From JABMQB01 sp964408795 (GTDB lineage: Bacteria; Bacteroidota; Bacteroidia; Bacteroidales; Prolixibacteraceae), in NCBI GenBank assembly GCA_964408795.1, contig CAYPAW010000114.1, positions 1-64,000 on the forward strand: 64,000 nt of DNA. The letters run 5' to 3'. Position numbers and translations under genes: made by a program. Shown piece by piece: positions 26,289 through 35,866 of this stretch. The notes beneath the pieces were generated by a model. That model was not told the DNA's origin, made no database searches, and worked only from the letters and a program-made list of their open reading frames with translations. Position 1 is the first letter of the stretch; each line of letters starts with the position of its first letter.

Positions 26289-26772
26289 TTCTTAAAGCGT
26301 AAAAATACCCGGTGATTTCTATCAGTTAAAGATACAACTTTGAGAGTAAAACATAAAACTATTCGGAATTGTTTCAATCCATTGGGTTATTTCCAATAAT
26401 TCACCGGACCCAAGGATTGTCGCGACGCCTCGGAGTTACCTTATCATCTCCCCTGATTCCGAAATTTTGGGAGAGAGAACCTGCCTGACGACCAGAAAGG
26501 GATGTCAGTTGCATGACTTATTGAGGGGTAAAACAAAGAAAATATTGGGTGGATGAACAATTAAAAGATAAAATTGTCTTTTATAGCAACCATGATTTTA
26601 AAAGCAGAAAATATGAAATGCATCTCTCCTGACTCATATCAGGAACAGAACGCGTTTCCGGGCTGCATCAATTTCGCATAGCTTCTTGCTTTGCCGTAGC
26701 GGTTTCGGGAAGGCACAGTTTGTGGAGTAAAACCGAACAGACAGGCCTGAAATTAATTACGAATAACAAAAA
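26289..26772. other. 484-base spacer with no clear gene
   Basis: The region separates the divergent Crp/Fnr and YceI genes. No frame shows a convincing protein. It holds a few short inverted repeats, for example CTCCC and GGGAG near 26450-26475, and CTGACTCATATCAG near 26629-26642. Base composition is higher in G+C than the other spacers in part, so it may contain a decayed gene or an unrecognised RNA. Confidence 0.35.
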
Positions 26773-27405
26773 ATGAATGATATGAAGAAGATTACAACAT
26801 TAACCGGAGCAATGGGTTTACTTGCCGGGATGGTTTTACCGGTACAGGGAGGGAACTATGAAGTGAATATCCATGAAAGCACCCTCACATGGATCGGGAA
26901 AAAGGTTGGTGGCAAGCATTATGGAAACATACAATTTGAAAAGGGAAATTTTGAAGTAGTCAACAACCAAATTAGGCAAGGAAATTTTGAGGTAAACATG
27001 CACTCCATTGTATGTACCGATATTGAAAATGAAACATGGAATAAGAAACTGGTTGATCACCTGAAATCGGAAGATTTTTTCTCAACAGAAAAACACCCTG
27101 TCTCAACCCTGGTTTTAATGGATTCCAGGCACATTGACGGAGGCAAATATCGGTTTGATTCCGAGCTTACAATTAAAGGGATTACCCATCCTTTAACGTT
27201 TGAGGCGGATATTGAGGTGAAGGAGGAAGCGGTTTCTGTATCAGGGGTATTACGAATAGACCGGACACGATATAGTATGAAGTATGGGTCGGGTAAATTT
27301 TTTAAGAGCCTGGGAGATAATATGATTGATGATTATTTCACCTTGAATTTTGCATTTGTTGCCGTTCATTCAGGAGAAGTTGTTTCCACGAAGAGATACG
27401 ATTAA
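26773..27405 (+). CDS. YceI-family periplasmic protein
   Basis: YceI proteins are lipocalin-like barrels that bind isoprenoid-type lipids outside the cytoplasm. The 210 residues begin with a signal peptide (about 1-27). Family features follow: STLTWIGKKVGGKHYGNIQFEKG, the HLKSEDFFSTEKHPVSTL motif and SELTIKGITHPLTFEADI. The start could also be ATG 26782, three codons later. The role is by family only. Confidence 0.88.
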   Translation: MNDMKKITTLTGAMGLLAGMVLPVQGGNYEVNIHESTLTWIGKKVGGKHYGNIQFEKGNFEVVNNQIRQGNFEVNMHSIVCTDIENETWNKKLVDHLKSEDFFSTEKHPVSTLVLMDSRHIDGGKYRFDSELTIKGITHPLTFEADIEVKEEAVSVSGVLRIDRTRYSMKYGSGKFFKSLGDNMIDDYFTLNFAFVAVHSGEVVSTKRYD

Positions 27406-27512
27406 GGAAATCAGGGTGTTCATATTCTGAATGGTAAATATCATTCGGTTTTTTTATTTCTCCCATTTGATTTTGGTTATCTTTATATTCCTGGAATAGT
27501 AATTCGGGGAGC

Positions 27513-28874
27513 ATGAAGTCGATTAATCCGGTGACCGGCAAGAAAATACATTCCTTTGTGCCGCACACTGACAAGGGGGTGGATAAGATCATTAACGCGG
27601 TTGGCAAAACCTGGTATTTTTGGAGGAGCACCTCTTTTACGTACCGGTTTCAGTTGATGCAAAATCTGGGAAGTTTACTCAAGAGCAGGCGTGATGATCT
27701 GGCGCGCCTTATTACGCTGGAAATGGGTAAGATTTTCAAAGAATCAAAGTCAGAGGTTGAGAAGTGTGCCTGGGTTTGTGATTACTATGCGGAGAATGCC
27801 GAAAAATTTCTTCAGTCTGAAACCATAGCCACTCAGGCGTGGCAGTCGTATGTTACCTTTCAGCCCCTGGGTACTCTTTTGGCAATTATGCCCTGGAATT
27901 TTCCATTCTGGCAGGTTTTTCGTTTTCTGGCTCCTGTTTTAATGGCAGGCAATACGGTTGTTCTGAAGCATGCCAGCAATGTTCCGGGTTGTGCCATGGC
28001 CATTGAGGAATTGGTTCGTGAAGCCGGATTTCCCGAGAATGCTTTCCGCACCTTACTTATTGAAAGCGATAAGGTGGAGCGTGTGATCCATCATCCGGTT
28101 GTAAGAGCCGTAACACTTACCGGGAGTGTTCCTGCAGGGAAGGCAGTAGCGGGTATGGCCGGTAAGGTGGTAAAAAAGTGTGTTCTTGAATTGGGGGGAA
28201 GCGATCCCTATATTATTCTGAAGGATGCAAACATCGAAGAGGCGGTTCGAATATGCACATCAGCACGACTGTTGAACGCCGGCCAAAGCTGCATAGGAGC
28301 CAAACGGTTCATCGTGGAAGAGCCGGTTTATTCACATTTCCTGGAATTGTTTGCTTTTCATATGAGCCAGGCCTCCATGGGAGATCCTTTTGATCCGGAT
28401 ACCGACCTGGGTCCGTTGGCCCATACAGACCTCCGCAATGAACTACATCGGCAGGTTACTGAATCGGTACACCAGGGAGCTGAAATAATTATCGGGGGAG
28501 AAATACCCCACTGTAGGGGAGCCTTTTATCCTCCGACCATCCTGGAGCACGTTAACCCGGGAATGCCGGCCTATGATGAGGAGTTGTTTGGACCAGTGGC
28601 CTCCCTGATGCGGGCTTCCGATGAAGAGGAAGCAATAAAGATTGCCAATGATACCCTGTTTGGATTGGGTGCAGCCCTCTTTACCGGAAATAGAGAAAAA
28701 GGGATGCGCATCGCCGAAACAAAACTTGAAGCCGGATCTTGTTTTGTCAACGATTCCGTGAAATCGGATCCACGTCTTCCCTTTGGAGGAATCAAAGAAA
28801 GCGGGTATGGCCGTGAACTTTCTTCCTTTGGGATCAGGGAGTTTGTAAATAGTAAAACGGTGGTGGTAAAATAA
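27513..28874 (+). CDS. Aldehyde dehydrogenase, succinate-semialdehyde dehydrogenase-like
   Basis: An NAD(P)+-dependent aldehyde dehydrogenase of 453 residues. Visible are the cofactor region (AIMPWNFPFWQVFRF), the general base in LELGGSDPYIILKDA, and catalytic Cys260 in NAGQSCIGAKRF. The C-terminal PFGGIKESGYGRELSSFGIREF is typical of the succinate-semialdehyde branch. The true substrate is uncertain. TATCTTTA at 27480-27487 upstream resembles a -7 element. The beta-galactosidase follows after 19 bases on the same strand. Confidence 0.85.
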   Translation: MKSINPVTGKKIHSFVPHTDKGVDKIINAVGKTWYFWRSTSFTYRFQLMQNLGSLLKSRRDDLARLITLEMGKIFKESKSEVEKCAWVCDYYAENAEKFLQSETIATQAWQSYVTFQPLGTLLAIMPWNFPFWQVFRFLAPVLMAGNTVVLKHASNVPGCAMAIEELVREAGFPENAFRTLLIESDKVERVIHHPVVRAVTLTGSVPAGKAVAGMAGKVVKKCVLELGGSDPYIILKDANIEEAVRICTSARLLNAGQSCIGAKRFIVEEPVYSHFLELFAFHMSQASMGDPFDPDTDLGPLAHTDLRNELHRQVTESVHQGAEIIIGGEIPHCRGAFYPPTILEHVNPGMPAYDEELFGPVASLMRASDEEEAIKIANDTLFGLGAALFTGNREKGMRIAETKLEAGSCFVNDSVKSDPRLPFGGIKESGYGRELSSFGIREFVNSKTVVVK

Positions 28875-28893
28875 ACGGCTAAATCATAAAATC

Positions 28894-31341
28894 ATGAAAC
28901 AAACGAACCTGATTTTTGGGATGATCCTGTTATGGGGATTCCTGGTTGTTTCCTGTGGCACGAAAAATCAACCCTTAGGGTTTCAACGGGAAGCTTCTTT
29001 TCATACCGGATGGAAATTTTTGAAAGCGGATCCTGTGGACGCACAGACTGAAGATTTTGATGATTCCGGATGGAGGGAACTGATTCTTCCGCATGACTGG
29101 AGTATTGAAGACCTTCCTGAAAAGGAGGGAATCGTGCAAATCGGTCCTTTTTCTGAAGAGAGCGAAGGAGGTGCTGCAACAGGCCATGTGGTTGGCGGTG
29201 TGGGTTGGTACCGGAAGCATTTTACGCTCGATAAAACCAGCCGGGGGAAACAAATTTCCATACTTTTCGACGGGGTATATATGGATGCCGATGTATGGAT
29301 GAACGGACATCCCCTGGGGAATCATCCTTATGGCTATACGGCTTTTTCTTATAATCTTTCTTCCTATCTAAATCCTCCAGGCGAAGACAATGTGCTGGCC
29401 GTACGGGTTAACAACGAAGGGAAAAACTCTCGCTGGTACAGTGGTTCCGGAATTTACAGGAATGTAACGCTTATAACAACCAATCCGGTGGCGGTAGCTT
29501 TATGGGGGAATTTTATCACTACTCCCCAGGTATCTAAAGAGAGAGCCCTGGTTCGGGCAGAAACCAGGGTCATCCATTCCCTGGATGAAGATTTTGAAGT
29601 GGAGACTGTTTTTTCTGTGTATGATCCGGAAGGGAAATTAACCGGGAAGACCCAAAAGACCATTCTCCTGGATTCCAACGATATGATGGTAAGCCACGAG
29701 GTGGAAGTTACCGATCCGGCATTGTGGTGTCCTGCTTCACCTGCCTTATATACGGCTGTTTTAGATATTTTAAAAGAAGGAGAGCTGGCAGACAGGGTCA
29801 AAACCCAATTTGGGATACGAAGCCTTGAGTTTTCCCCGGAAAAGGGATTTCTACTGAATGGTGAAAAAATATTATTGAAAGGAGGGTGCCTGCACCACGA
29901 CAACGGACCCCTGGGGGCTGCAGCCTTTAAAACAGCCGAGTACCGCCGGGTACAAACCATGAAGGAGAATGGATTTAATGCCATACGTACAGCACATAAT
30001 CCACCTTCTGAGTGGTTTCTGAATGCTTGTGATGAACTGGGTATGCTGGTCATGGACGAGTCATTCGACCACTGGCAGCGACCGAAAAATCCGCAAGATT
30101 ACCACCGTTTTTTTGATGAATGGTGGGAAAAAGATATGAAGTCGATGGTTCTGCGCGACCGGAATCATCCTTCCATAATCATCTGGAGCATCGGCAACGA
30201 AATCAATGAGCGGGCGGATTCCTCCGGACTGGAGATTGCCCGCAGGTTGAAAGAAAAAGTATATCAACTGGACGGAACCCGCCCGGTAACCCAGGCTATC
30301 TGCGAATTCTGGGATCACCCGGGAAAACACTGGGAGGAAACAGCACCTGCGTTTGCACAGATGGATATTCATGGCTATAACTACCAGTGGGCACGATACG
30401 AAGAGGACCTGGAAAAATATCCTGACAGGATGATTGTTGGCACAGAGTCAGTGGCTCAGCAGGCTTTTGAAAACTGGCAACAGGTAGAGAAATTTCCGAA
30501 TGTAATCGGCGACTTTGTATGGACCGGCATGGACTACCTCGGCGAATCGGGCATTGGTAATTCACGTCTCGATGATGTGGAATGGGGTTTTCTGCCTCCC
30601 TGGCCCTGGTACAACGCTTTCTGTGGGGATATCAGCATCCTGGGCTATAAAAAACCGCAAATGGTTTACCGCGATGTGGTTTGGCAAAACAGCCAGCTGG
30701 AAATCCTGGTGCATGCCCCTGTTCCGGAAGGAAGAAAGGAAATAGTGAGCTTCTGGGGATGGCCCGATGAACGGAAATCCTGGAACTGGAAGGGAAACGA
30801 AGGAAAAACGTTGCAGGTGAATGTTTATACCCGGGCTCAGAAAGTGCGCCTTGAACTGAACGGACAGGTAATAGGAGAAAAGAAAGTATCGGAAGAGACA
30901 AAACTTACAGCTTCTTTTGAAGTTCCCTATCAACCCGGTGAACTGAAGGCTGTAGCCTGGGTAAACGGAGAGGAAATTGCCCGTCAGGTATTGAAAACAA
31001 CCGGTCCTCCGGCAGCTATACAAATAACACCTGAAAAAAACCGGATCAAAGCCGACCCGGAGTGCCTGGCCTATTTTAATGTGAAAGTAGTGGATGAAGA
31101 GGGAATGCTCGTTCCGGATGCTGATATTCCCATTGATTTTGAAATAGAAGGGGGTTATATACTTCAGGCAGTAGCCAATGGAAATCCACAGGATATGAAA
31201 AGTTTTCAGCAGCCATCGGTTCATGCATTCCGGGGGAAGTGCCAGTTGATTGTGCGATCAGCTGAAAAACCAGGCCTGATGAAAGTGACAGCCCATTCAG
31301 AAGGAGTGGAAACAGGCGAAGCTGTGGTACGGGTTCAGTAG
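28894..31341 (+). CDS. GH2-family beta-galactosidase-type glycoside hydrolase, lipoprotein
   Basis: An 815-residue retaining glycosidase. A lipoprotein signal (Cys at about 21, VVSCGTKN) is followed by the GH2 sugar-binding domain, an Ig-like domain, and the TIM barrel. The acid/base is probably Glu436 (IIWSIGNEINE) and the nucleophile Glu518 (IVGTESVAQ). Two C-terminal beta domains follow, including a bacterial Ig-like segment near the end. It should degrade oligosaccharides at the cell surface or in the periplasm. Beta-galactosidase is the best call, but the GH2 family also holds glucuronidases and mannosidases. Confidence 0.87.
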   Translation: MKQTNLIFGMILLWGFLVVSCGTKNQPLGFQREASFHTGWKFLKADPVDAQTEDFDDSGWRELILPHDWSIEDLPEKEGIVQIGPFSEESEGGAATGHVVGGVGWYRKHFTLDKTSRGKQISILFDGVYMDADVWMNGHPLGNHPYGYTAFSYNLSSYLNPPGEDNVLAVRVNNEGKNSRWYSGSGIYRNVTLITTNPVAVALWGNFITTPQVSKERALVRAETRVIHSLDEDFEVETVFSVYDPEGKLTGKTQKTILLDSNDMMVSHEVEVTDPALWCPASPALYTAVLDILKEGELADRVKTQFGIRSLEFSPEKGFLLNGEKILLKGGCLHHDNGPLGAAAFKTAEYRRVQTMKENGFNAIRTAHNPPSEWFLNACDELGMLVMDESFDHWQRPKNPQDYHRFFDEWWEKDMKSMVLRDRNHPSIIIWSIGNEINERADSSGLEIARRLKEKVYQLDGTRPVTQAICEFWDHPGKHWEETAPAFAQMDIHGYNYQWARYEEDLEKYPDRMIVGTESVAQQAFENWQQVEKFPNVIGDFVWTGMDYLGESGIGNSRLDDVEWGFLPPWPWYNAFCGDISILGYKKPQMVYRDVVWQNSQLEILVHAPVPEGRKEIVSFWGWPDERKSWNWKGNEGKTLQVNVYTRAQKVRLELNGQVIGEKKVSEETKLTASFEVPYQPGELKAVAWVNGEEIARQVLKTTGPPAAIQITPEKNRIKADPECLAYFNVKVVDEEGMLVPDADIPIDFEIEGGYILQAVANGNPQDMKSFQQPSVHAFRGKCQLIVRSAEKPGLMKVTAHSEGVETGEAVVRVQ

Positions 31342-31368
31342 ATTGGAAAGAATTCCCTGTCCCCGGGC

Positions 31369-31397
31369 TGGCAGGCATCGAATACCTTGTAATAATG
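31369..31397 (+). repeat. Dispersed leader repeat, copy D (partial)
   Basis: TGGCAGGCATCGAATACCTT followed by GTAATAATG ends at the amidohydrolase start codon. It shares the pattern GCAGGCATnnnATACCTT with copies at 10286 and 60102. The ATACCTT box resembles the phylum -7 element (TAnnTTTG), but it is only about 10 bases from the ATG. Confidence 0.5.
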
Positions 31398-33050
31398 AAC
31401 AATAGTAATAAGATGAAAACAAGTAGTTATTTAGCGATCGCTTTTTTTATTTTAATTTCCATGAATTCATGTTCACAAAAAGAATCCGTTGACCTGATTG
31501 TTAGAAACGGAATCATCTATACTGTAGATGCTGGTTTTTCGGTGGCTGAGAGTTTTGCGGTTCAAGAAGGGATCATACGAGCGGTGGGTTCCGATACGGA
31601 AATTTCAGCCAGGTACCGTTCGGATAAGGTGATCGATGTTTCGGGAAAATTTGTATACCCCGGTTTTCACGATGCACATTGCCATTTTAACGGGTATGCG
31701 ACCAACTTGATGCAGTATGCTGACCTTACAGGAACAACCAGCCCGGAAGATGTATATGCAGTTTTACAGGAACATCATAAAAAATTTGGGGGAGAGTGGC
31801 TGGTGGGACGAGGATGGGATCAGAACGACTGGCCGGAAAAACGGTTTCCCAACAAATCGGAACTGGATAAATTATTCCCCGATGTGCCGGTTTACCTCAT
31901 TCGTATCGACGGGCATGCCGGTTGGTGTAATTCCAAAGCCCTGGAAATGGCGGGAATTACCGTTTCTTCTAACATCATGGGGGGCGAGGTGGAGGTTCAA
32001 GACGGAGAACCCACCGGCATCCTTATTGACCGGGCAGAAAGCCTGGTGATGAGGCATATTCCCGGAATAACGCCGGAACAACAGAAAAAAGGATGGCTCG
32101 AAGCCCAGAAGAACTGTTTTGCTGTAGGACTCACATCCTTAACCGATTGCGGATTACCCGGGAAAACCATCCTTTTGCTCGACAGCATGCAAAAAAACGG
32201 GAAGCTTAAGATACGCATGAATGCGATGCTGAATCCAACAGAAGAAAACATCGAACGCTTTGTAAAAAAGGGAAGATACAAAACAGAACGGTTAACGGTT
32301 AATACGATCAAACTTTTTGCCGATGGTGCACTGGGCTCGCGGGGAGCCCTGATGCTGGAAGAGTATTCCGATGATCCCGGGAATAAAGGCTTGCAGATGG
32401 AAAGCCAGGAATTCTACGACAGGATATGTCAACTCGCATATGATCATCAGTATGCTGTGGCAACCCATGCCATTGGCGATGGCGGAAACCGTCTGATGCT
32501 CGATACCTATGCCCGGTTTCTGAAAGAGGAAAACGACAGGCGCTGGCGGATTGAACATTCACAGGTTATTCATCCCAACGATTTTGAGAAATTCAGGAAA
32601 TATTCCATTGTTCCTTCCATTCAGGCTACCCATTGTACTTCCGATATGTACTGGGCTGAAGAACGACTGGGCCCGGAACGTCTCAAAGGAGCTTATGCTT
32701 ACCAGACGTTATTCAATCAGTTGGGATGGCTTCCCAACGGCACCGATTTTCCGGTGGAGAGCATCGACCCGTTGCGGACTTTTTATGCGTCAGTGTTTAG
32801 GATCGATGCGGAAGGATGGCCTCAAGGCGGATTCCTCCCGGATGAGGCCCTCACCCGTGAACAGGCTCTTCGTTCCATGACGATCTGGGCGGCAAAAGCA
32901 TCGTTTGAGGAAAACGAAAAGGGAAGCCTCGAAACCGGAAAATATGCCGATTTTGTGATTCTTGATACCGATCTGATGAAGGCTTCCCCACAGGAGGTTC
33001 TGAATGCACAAGTAACCGGCACCTGGGTGGGAGGCGAAAAAGTGTATTAG
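31395..33050 (+). CDS. Amidohydrolase family 3 (YtcJ-like) lipoprotein
   Basis: A metal-dependent hydrolase of 551 residues. It has a lipoprotein signal (MNSCSQKE, Cys at about 27), an N-terminal beta domain (VRNGIIYTVDAGFSVAESFAV), the metal motif FHDAHCHFNG, and the barrel motifs DGHAGWCNS, FADGALGSRGALM, AIGDGGNRL and EHSQV. It ends with the composite-domain return (YADFVILDTDLMKASPQE). Family members hydrolyse amides or related bonds in small molecules; the substrate is not predictable. Export as a lipoprotein is unusual for this family but seen in Bacteroidota. Confidence 0.85.
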   Translation: MNNSNKMKTSSYLAIAFFILISMNSCSQKESVDLIVRNGIIYTVDAGFSVAESFAVQEGIIRAVGSDTEISARYRSDKVIDVSGKFVYPGFHDAHCHFNGYATNLMQYADLTGTTSPEDVYAVLQEHHKKFGGEWLVGRGWDQNDWPEKRFPNKSELDKLFPDVPVYLIRIDGHAGWCNSKALEMAGITVSSNIMGGEVEVQDGEPTGILIDRAESLVMRHIPGITPEQQKKGWLEAQKNCFAVGLTSLTDCGLPGKTILLLDSMQKNGKLKIRMNAMLNPTEENIERFVKKGRYKTERLTVNTIKLFADGALGSRGALMLEEYSDDPGNKGLQMESQEFYDRICQLAYDHQYAVATHAIGDGGNRLMLDTYARFLKEENDRRWRIEHSQVIHPNDFEKFRKYSIVPSIQATHCTSDMYWAEERLGPERLKGAYAYQTLFNQLGWLPNGTDFPVESIDPLRTFYASVFRIDAEGWPQGGFLPDEALTREQALRSMTIWAAKASFEENEKGSLETGKYADFVILDTDLMKASPQEVLNAQVTGTWVGGEKVY

Positions 33051-33134
33051 CTGTTATCTTACTTTTTATAATGAAAGACATAGCGACGCAACCTTCTGGG
33101 CGTTGGTTCGATCATACTGTATAAACTGAGATTT

Positions 33135-34133
33135 ATGAAAAAACGCTTCATTGCTTGGATTATACCCATTTTTTTGATTTCCTGTGAAAAAGAAAAAATT
33201 TTACCTGAACAGAATACACCAGTAAGTTTTGCTGTTTCAGAAAGGTTATATTCCGGAAAATCTATCTCGAGCATCGATTTCGATCAGGAAGGAACTGCCT
33301 GGCTTGGTTCCGGCAACGAATTGATGGAATATAAGAACGATCAAACCACGATTCATGATATAGGGTACACGATCATGGATATTTCAGCGGGTTATGACGG
33401 AACGATCTGGGTTGCGACCAAGGAGAACGGCCTGGCATGTTTTGATAACCGTGAGATCACATTTTTCACGGTGGAAAATTCGGGTCTTCCGCGCAACGCC
33501 ATCCTGGATGTGGAAGCCGCTCCGGATGGTACGGTCTGGTTCAGCAGCTCGGCACACCAATTGGGAGGATTGATGCATTTCGACGGGCACCATTTTGAAC
33601 TATACACGCCGGAAAATTCTATCCTGAATCAACATCTGGTTCTGGGATTGAAAGTCAGTGAACAGAACGATCTGTTTTGTTTCACGGAAGGCACGGTAAG
33701 TAAGGCAAAAATTTTCCACAGAGATAGCCGGGGTAACTGGAGCGCTATAGAGGAAAGCTTCTATTGGATCGCCTCCATGGATCTGACCTCAAAATCGGAA
33801 CCGGTGGTTCTGACCGACCATTCTCTTTCGTCGTGTTATGGATGCTATACAGATCACGTGGCAGTTTATAAAAAAGGAAAGTGGGAAATAATAGACATCG
33901 AATTTTTACCCAATCTTATCGCTCCCCTGCTGGTTGATCAAAGGGATTATATTTGGACCCAGGGGTGGATGCTTTCCGGTCCAACCCGTCCAATCTGTGT
34001 GTATAATGGAGAGGAATGGTTCTATTCCGGAGAAGGCGAATTGGCCGGCGTTTATGTTAACAGCCTGGCTGCTGACCCGGATAACAACATCTGGCTGTGT
34101 ACGAACCAGGGAATTTTTATTTTAAATCAATAA
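33135..34133 (+). CDS. Lipoprotein with two-component-regulator-type propeller repeats
   Basis: The 332 residues start with a short lipoprotein signal (FLISCEKEK, Cys at about 16). They consist of blade-like repeats of the Reg_prop type (GTAWLGSGNELMEYKN, GTIWVATKENGLACFD, GTVWFSSSAHQLGGLMHFD, NNIWLCTNQGIFILN). Such repeats normally form the sensor part of hybrid two-component systems; here they stand alone without kinase or DNA-binding domain. The role is unknown. Confidence 0.8.
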   Translation: MKKRFIAWIIPIFLISCEKEKILPEQNTPVSFAVSERLYSGKSISSIDFDQEGTAWLGSGNELMEYKNDQTTIHDIGYTIMDISAGYDGTIWVATKENGLACFDNREITFFTVENSGLPRNAILDVEAAPDGTVWFSSSAHQLGGLMHFDGHHFELYTPENSILNQHLVLGLKVSEQNDLFCFTEGTVSKAKIFHRDSRGNWSAIEESFYWIASMDLTSKSEPVVLTDHSLSSCYGCYTDHVAVYKKGKWEIIDIEFLPNLIAPLLVDQRDYIWTQGWMLSGPTRPICVYNGEEWFYSGEGELAGVYVNSLAADPDNNIWLCTNQGIFILNQ

Positions 34134-34153
34134 AAAAAATTCGGAATTATCCG

Positions 34154-35026
34154 TTAATGCTTTACTTCCCTGGGTTCCACGTGAATGGTTGATTCAATGT
34201 GCAGGGTTTCCCTGATTTCGTTTTCGATTTCTGTGGCTATGCGGTGGCCGGTATCAATGTTTTGATTTTTATCCAGTTTAATGTGAAAAGTTAATTCCTG
34301 GTGGTTTCCGTAGTTGTGGATATGGAAATGATGCGGGAGAAGATCGGGCCAGGGATGTTTTTCTACAATATATATGATTTTTTTGATCAGCTCATCGGAT
34401 GGTTTTTCTCCCAGAAGTTTGCTGATGGTCTCTTTAATGATTTTGTATACAGCATAAAGGAGCATGAGCGAAATAAGGATGCCGAGGGCTGAGTCGATCC
34501 ACCAAAAAACATTTTTAAGAAGAATTCCTGCCAGAACAACCACCGAGGAGAAGGCATCGGTTCGGTGATGCCACCCGTCGGCTTTCACGGAAGTGTTGCC
34601 GGTCTTTCTGTTTATATGAAAAGCATACTGAGCAAGACCTTCCTTCATCAGGATGGATACGATCGTTACGGTTATGGCGACGGTTCCAAAGTTGGCTGAT
34701 TCGTGGGTTCCCAGGCGCAGGATGGCTTCACGCATAAAGTCGTAAGCAATGATGGTTAGAAGAAATCCAATAAAGAAAGAGACAATCTGTTCCCAGCGCC
34801 CATGCCCGAAGGGGTGTTCTTTATCGGGTTCTTTTGATGAGAGTTTTATGCCGGCAACAACAATCAAAGAACTTATGGAGTCGGATAAAGTATGCCAGGC
34901 ATCTGCAATCAGGGCAATCGAGCCCGAAACAATGCCAGCCCAGTATTTTAACCCGAACAGAAGAATATTGACTACAATGGAAACAATACCTTCCCGGTAC
35001 CCCAGTCTGTTTCTGTTTTTGTTCAT
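34154..35026 (-). CDS. Cation diffusion facilitator (CDF) metal transporter
   Basis: A 290-residue inner-membrane exporter of divalent metals (usually Zn2+, also Fe2+, Mn2+ or Co2+) driven by the proton gradient. Six helices and a C-terminal cytoplasmic domain (from about 205) are evident. Both metal sites are present: Asp42, His45 and Asp49 (ADAWHTLSDS), and Asp150, His153 and Asp157 (ADGWHHRTDAFSS). The loop motif HPFGHGRWE is conserved. Its ATG directly abuts the stop of the upstream methyltransferase gene, so the two are one transcript. Confidence 0.92.
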   Translation of the reverse strand: MNKNRNRLGYREGIVSIVVNILLFGLKYWAGIVSGSIALIADAWHTLSDSISSLIVVAGIKLSSKEPDKEHPFGHGRWEQIVSFFIGFLLTIIAYDFMREAILRLGTHESANFGTVAITVTIVSILMKEGLAQYAFHINRKTGNTSVKADGWHHRTDAFSSVVVLAGILLKNVFWWIDSALGILISLMLLYAVYKIIKETISKLLGEKPSDELIKKIIYIVEKHPWPDLLPHHFHIHNYGNHQELTFHIKLDKNQNIDTGHRIATEIENEIRETLHIESTIHVEPREVKH

Positions 35027-35629
35027 TTAAAAATACCTCTTTGTTTTTTTGCGATAAGCATTGTATGCTTCACCGTATATCTTTGTCATGATTTTTTCTT
35101 CCTTCAGTATGTGCCAGTGAATTCCGAAAAAGGCCATGACAGCCAGCCCTGAAAAAAACCAACTGGTATACACCATAGCCGTTCCGGTGAAATACAGCAT
35201 GATGAAAATAAACACCGGGTTGCGGGTGATCGAGAAAATACCGGTGGTAACCAATTTTCCGGGATGATCGGTATCGATTCCTATTCTCCACGACGGGCCC
35301 AGAGCGATCAGCGCCAGTATAAAAAAAAGAAAACCAATACCAATGAGTACGGCCCCCATATATTTCAAAAAAAGAGAATCATAAAAAATTTCTGATAAAA
35401 CAACCGGTAGGGGAGAAAAAGAAATATTGATCGCGTTATTGATAATTTCATATATCCAGAGCATCAGCACCGTCAGGAAAAGGATATCCACAGCTACCCT
35501 CAGGGGGCATTTCCCTTTTTCGCTCACAAAAACCCGTATCCCTTTGGAAGACAATCGAAATGAATCCCCCAATAATACAACCAGGAAAAGAATAAGTACT
35601 GAAAGTTGAAAAATATCAAAAAAATCCAC
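35027..35629 (-). CDS. Isoprenylcysteine carboxyl methyltransferase-like membrane protein
   Basis: The 200 residues contain five hydrophobic segments. The C-terminal ICMT/PEMT-type motif reads GPSWRIGIDTDHPGKLVTTG, then GIFSITRNPVFIFIMLYFTG and a late EEKIMTKIYGEAYNAYRKKTKRYF. In eukaryotes this fold methylates prenylated cysteines; bacterial members have mostly unknown substrates. It is followed without a gap by the CDF transporter. Confidence 0.78.
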   Translation of the reverse strand: MDFFDIFQLSVLILFLVVLLGDSFRLSSKGIRVFVSEKGKCPLRVAVDILFLTVLMLWIYEIINNAINISFSPLPVVLSEIFYDSLFLKYMGAVLIGIGFLFFILALIALGPSWRIGIDTDHPGKLVTTGIFSITRNPVFIFIMLYFTGTAMVYTSWFFSGLAVMAFFGIHWHILKEEKIMTKIYGEAYNAYRKKTKRYF

Positions 35630-35634
35630 GTTGT

Positions 35635-35866
35635 TTATGTAAGGTTTTTAACAGTTTTCTTTAAAATTTTCCCCCGAATCTCTTTTTCCGGTGCTTTCCG
35701 GTTGTGTGCCAGTTTTCTGGCAAATTGAGCATACACATTGGTATACAACCTGCCGGCTTTTTTCCCGGATTCGATAAGTATCCATGGGCACAGCGCCTGT
35801 CACATTATTCTCGGTTTGCCTGTTTTTGTTGAGAATAGTATGCGTTCGACCTTTCGGGATGCTCAT
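35635..35866 (-). other. Possible small or broken gene after the M28 peptidase
   Basis: Two frames compete. One starts at ATG 35866, overlaps the M28 stop as ATGA, and encodes 72 residues with a CVCSIC motif (ends 35648). The other continues the M28 reading frame past its TGA. It encodes ASRKVERILFSTKTGKPRIM, meets a second TGA at 35802-35800, then continues for 54 residues with a protein-like helical tail (YTNVYAQFARKLAHNRKAP), ending five bases before the methyltransferase ATG. I do not recognise either. A decayed gene is the best guess. Confidence 0.3.

Noticed and set aside
34184..34199. GTTCCACGTGAA in the CDF gene as parS
   Set aside because: The central 12 bases fit but the outer positions do not, so it is too weak to list as a site.
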